Shown here one piece after another: positions 61,150-64,000 of a stretch of 64,000 nt of DNA. The translations under genes and the position numbers were made by a program. Source of the stretch: Neurospora crassa OR74A (lineage: Eukaryota; Ascomycota; Sordariomycetes; Sordariales; Sordariaceae). The notes beneath the pieces are model-generated. The model ran no database searches and was not told where the DNA came from. It saw nothing but the letters and a program-made list of their open reading frames with translations. The stretch spans positions 4,092,001 through 4,156,000 of the forward strand of contig NC_026502.1 of NCBI RefSeq assembly GCF_000182925.2. Direction: 5' to 3'. Within the stretch, counting starts at the first letter, position 1. Every line of letters starts with the position of its first letter.

Positions 61150-64000
61150 CGATAAGTGCATCCTCAAAGCGTATTGTCGGTTTTAATTGCTAATTTTAAT
61201 AAAGTGTTATAGTACTGGATTAAAAGAAGTAATGCGACCTTTATCGACTTAATAATTCGCCCGCTCGCTTATAAGCTACATAGTTTCGCTATATAAAGAT
61301 TCTCGCTAATATTTATTATATAACGACCTCTCCCTCGAATTAATTATTAGTTTATTCATTATCGAATTAAGCGATTCAAGTAATTCTATTATCGAATTAA
61401 TTAAATTAATTAATAGCTAATTTAGCGATTACTAATTTTCTTCTTCTTAATATATTAAATCCTCCTATACCTACAACAATTATTAGCTCGTTATTAATTC
61501 CCCTCCTCAGCGATTAGAATATCGCCAATTAATAATAAGGATTTATAGCCGAACTTAATTACTTCTAGCTCGCTAACTATATTTTCGAGATAATCCCGGA
61601 GTTTAATAAAGTAATTAAGCCCGAGAAGTATAATACTTAGTGGACTAGACGTACTAATATTAATAAAATTTTACTCTCTACCCTTAAGAATACCGACGTT
61701 AATACTACTTTAAATGTTAATAGTTGGAATAGAACCGATAGAGACCCTAAGGTTATATATAATCTTATTTAGTCCTATATTGCCCGTATTACTAAAGAGG
61801 CTCGTAGCGAAGTTTTTACCGAATATTTCGCTATTAAGTACATTAATTTTAATATTATAGCTTCCTTTTTCAATTATTATACTGTATTCTACAAGTATAT
61901 TAAGGATATTAAATTTACAATCGATAGTAACTTCGAAGTTACCTTTCTTTATAATATTGTAAAAATTGCCTACTTTATTGATACTAGATATTAGGTAGCC
62001 GCTTTAAAAGCTAATAAGATGGATGTCGGCTCTTTTTTGGCTAAATTTAATAATATTAGTAATGTAGAGTCCTATACTAGTATTAATATTAATATTTAGA
62101 AGTCGGCTAATAATAATAATAGTACTAATAAAAATAATAATAATAGTAGTTCGGTTAATAAGAAGAAGGATAATAGTAAGCGAATCGATTATATTAATTG
62201 CAATAAGAAGATTTACCCTACCTAGAAGTACGTTTCTTATAGTTATTATATTAATAAGAAGGCTGATATTTATTGGGTTTGCTTCTTTAGGAAGGCGCCT
62301 AATATTTAGAAGTTTAAGAAGGAAATTATGGTTAAGAAGGCAATTAATGTTAGTACTAGTGCCCTTGCTAATAACGTTTCTACTAATTTTACTACTTTCG
62401 CTACTACTATTAACTCTACCTTATTATATAGAAGTGGAATATTTATAGGTATATCGGGTATAAGTAGTAGTATAAATTTTTACTAGAGCCTCTAACTAAT
62501 GCCGTTAAGCGTATTGATTGTACTTAGAGTAGTAGTTAATTAATCGATTATTCTTAATTATAATTTTAATATATTTATAGTAATTTAGTTAAAGATTAAT
62601 AGGCTTTAAGGTAATATTAATAATTAAATAGTATTCGAAATTTAGTTATTTACAATTTTAATTACGCTAATAATATTTTTAACCACCTTAAATAGTTTAT
62701 AAATATATAACTACTACCCTATCCCACTATTTATATAATTGGTAATAGAACTTCGATTTATGCCTACTATATTGGTACCGTCGAATTAACTATAGTTACC
62801 TTAAATAATATAATTATTAAGGTTAGAATCAAGGACTATATTTATAGCCTATCTACCCCAGCAAATCTATTGACTACTAAAGGTCTTCTTAATAATAGTA
62901 TAGTTTAGGATATAAAATCCAATTAAATATCTATATACAGTAAAATTATAATGTAGTACAAATAGATTAATAGCCTTCCAGTCCTCCTAGTATTTGCCTA
63001 ACTAAATTTCCCCTAAGACGTTCGCTATACTATAATAGTTTTAATTAACTATTTAATAATATACCGTCGCTTTATATACGCAGGTAAAGAATAGGTTCTT
63101 AAAGTTTATAAAGCGGCCGGTATTAAATTAAGTAATATTTAAAACTACTTTTATAAAGCCTATATTAAAGCGAAGGTATATAATATAATCCCCAAAATTA
63201 TTAATAAAGTTACAATTTAACTACTGGTATATATTTATATCGACGTCGTTTCTTATACTTTACCCGGTTATAAGGAATATTAGTATATAATCTACTTTAT
63301 TAATTAGGTTACTAGCTTCTATTAGGTAAGGTTTATAGTTAATAAGGGCAATACCTTTGTATAGATTAAAGAATTTAAGAAGTAGGTTGAGCTTTAAAGT
63401 AGTAAATTTAAAATTAGGGTATTTGGTCTTGACGGCGGTCTAGAGTTTGGCTTTAGTATTAAAGAATTTTAATATAGTAAAATTGTTAATTAAGTACGTA
63501 TAGAAGGCATCGAGCTTCTAAAGTTAATACCCTATACTTTATAAATATAAGGAAAGATCGAGAAAGTTAGTACTATTATTATATAACGAACTAAAGCTTT
63601 AATAATAGATTTTAATATTTTAAAGCATTTATAACTATTTATAGTAAACTATATCGTTAAAGTTCTCAACCTTCTTCTTTTAAAAGTTAATAACGAAGGT
63701 AAGTCGCTATAGGAATTATTCGTTAAAGTAACTAATTTCCTAGACGAAATTAAAAAGCTATATTTTAAGTACTTGAGGTTTTACTTTTATACGGCTTACT
63801 ACTTTATTAAGCTAGAAAAACGATTACAAGGCGATAAATTTTATATTAGAGTTTAGAAGGGTTATTTTATTAGTTTTAATAATATTTATAGTCGTATTAT
63901 ATTTATTTAGAATCCCTATACTAGTAAGATCGTTAGAATAAATATAGTAACCTTCCTTAAAGAAGACCCGGTTAATTATAAGGATTCAATTTATAGTAGT
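61150..64000 (+). mobile_element. RIP-degraded Ty1/copia retrotransposon, 5' part (runs off window)
   Basis: Plus-strand translation reads as a copia polyprotein broken by RIP-type stops. Gag-like sequence lies at about 61560-62170, with a degenerate zinc knuckle and Lys-rich stretch at about 62190-62330. A protease/GAG-pre-integrase region follows at about 62770-62920 (LSTPANLLTTKGLL). The integrase core is at about 63230-64000: YIDVVSYTLPGYKEY, then LDGGLEFG near 63426-63449 and GKIEKV near 63551-63570, followed by a KRLQGDKFYIRV...GYFISF segment. Reverse transcriptase would lie beyond the window. A 5' LTR is expected within about 61200-61450 (a TGTTATAGTACTGG step at about 61206 is a possible start) but cannot be confirmed without the 3' copy. 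Confidence 0.8.

Overview
The window looks like a nuclear contig from a filamentous ascomycete (Pezizomycotina, most likely Sordariomycetes). It has short GT-AG introns of 57 and 70 nt, recognisable fungal proteins (a YOS9/OS-9 lectin, a PRM1 fusion protein), long intergenic regions rich in TACCTA/TAGGTA steps, and sharply bounded, very AT-rich, stop-riddled blocks typical of repeat-induced point mutation (RIP). It is gene-poor: four well-supported protein genes in 64 kb.

Layout. (1) 1-7.8 kb is mostly unmutated DNA with the ER lectin gene on the minus strand (3010-4852); a tRNA-like sequence lies near 7.05 kb. (2) 7.86-29.06 kb is a roughly 21-kb block of extreme AT content. It holds decayed multi-exon coding sequence, mainly on the plus strand, with a DUF6589-like relic, an SNF2-like helicase relic and several unidentified stretches. 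A palindromic motif (core TTTCGCTCTAATTAGAGCGAAA in idealised form) recurs throughout, often next to intron-like 5' splice sites, and several tandem arrays are present. Weak inverted similarity at the two composition boundaries suggests it could be one large dead element. (3) 29.1-46.8 kb is unmutated DNA with a two-finger C2H2 regulator gene (37691-40144, plus) and a type II membrane protein with a double-psi beta-barrel domain (43594-45006, minus). (4) 46810-53918 is a nested transposon: a Fot1/pogo-type DNA element with 93-bp terminal inverted repeats and TA target duplication, split by two copies of a 2454-bp non-autonomous LTR element, each with its own 5-bp target duplication. (5) 53.9-61.1 kb is unmutated and carries PRM1 (55506-57800, minus). 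(6) 61.15 kb to the window end is a RIP-degraded Ty1/copia retrotransposon (plus) that runs off the edge.

The four genes do not form a pathway or cluster. They act in ER quality control, transcription, the cell surface and cell fusion. The main interest lies in the mobile-element archaeology: a clean nested insertion order, a non-autonomous LTR family, and the large decayed block with its intron-associated palindromes. All family assignments come from reading the translations by eye; no database search was run.
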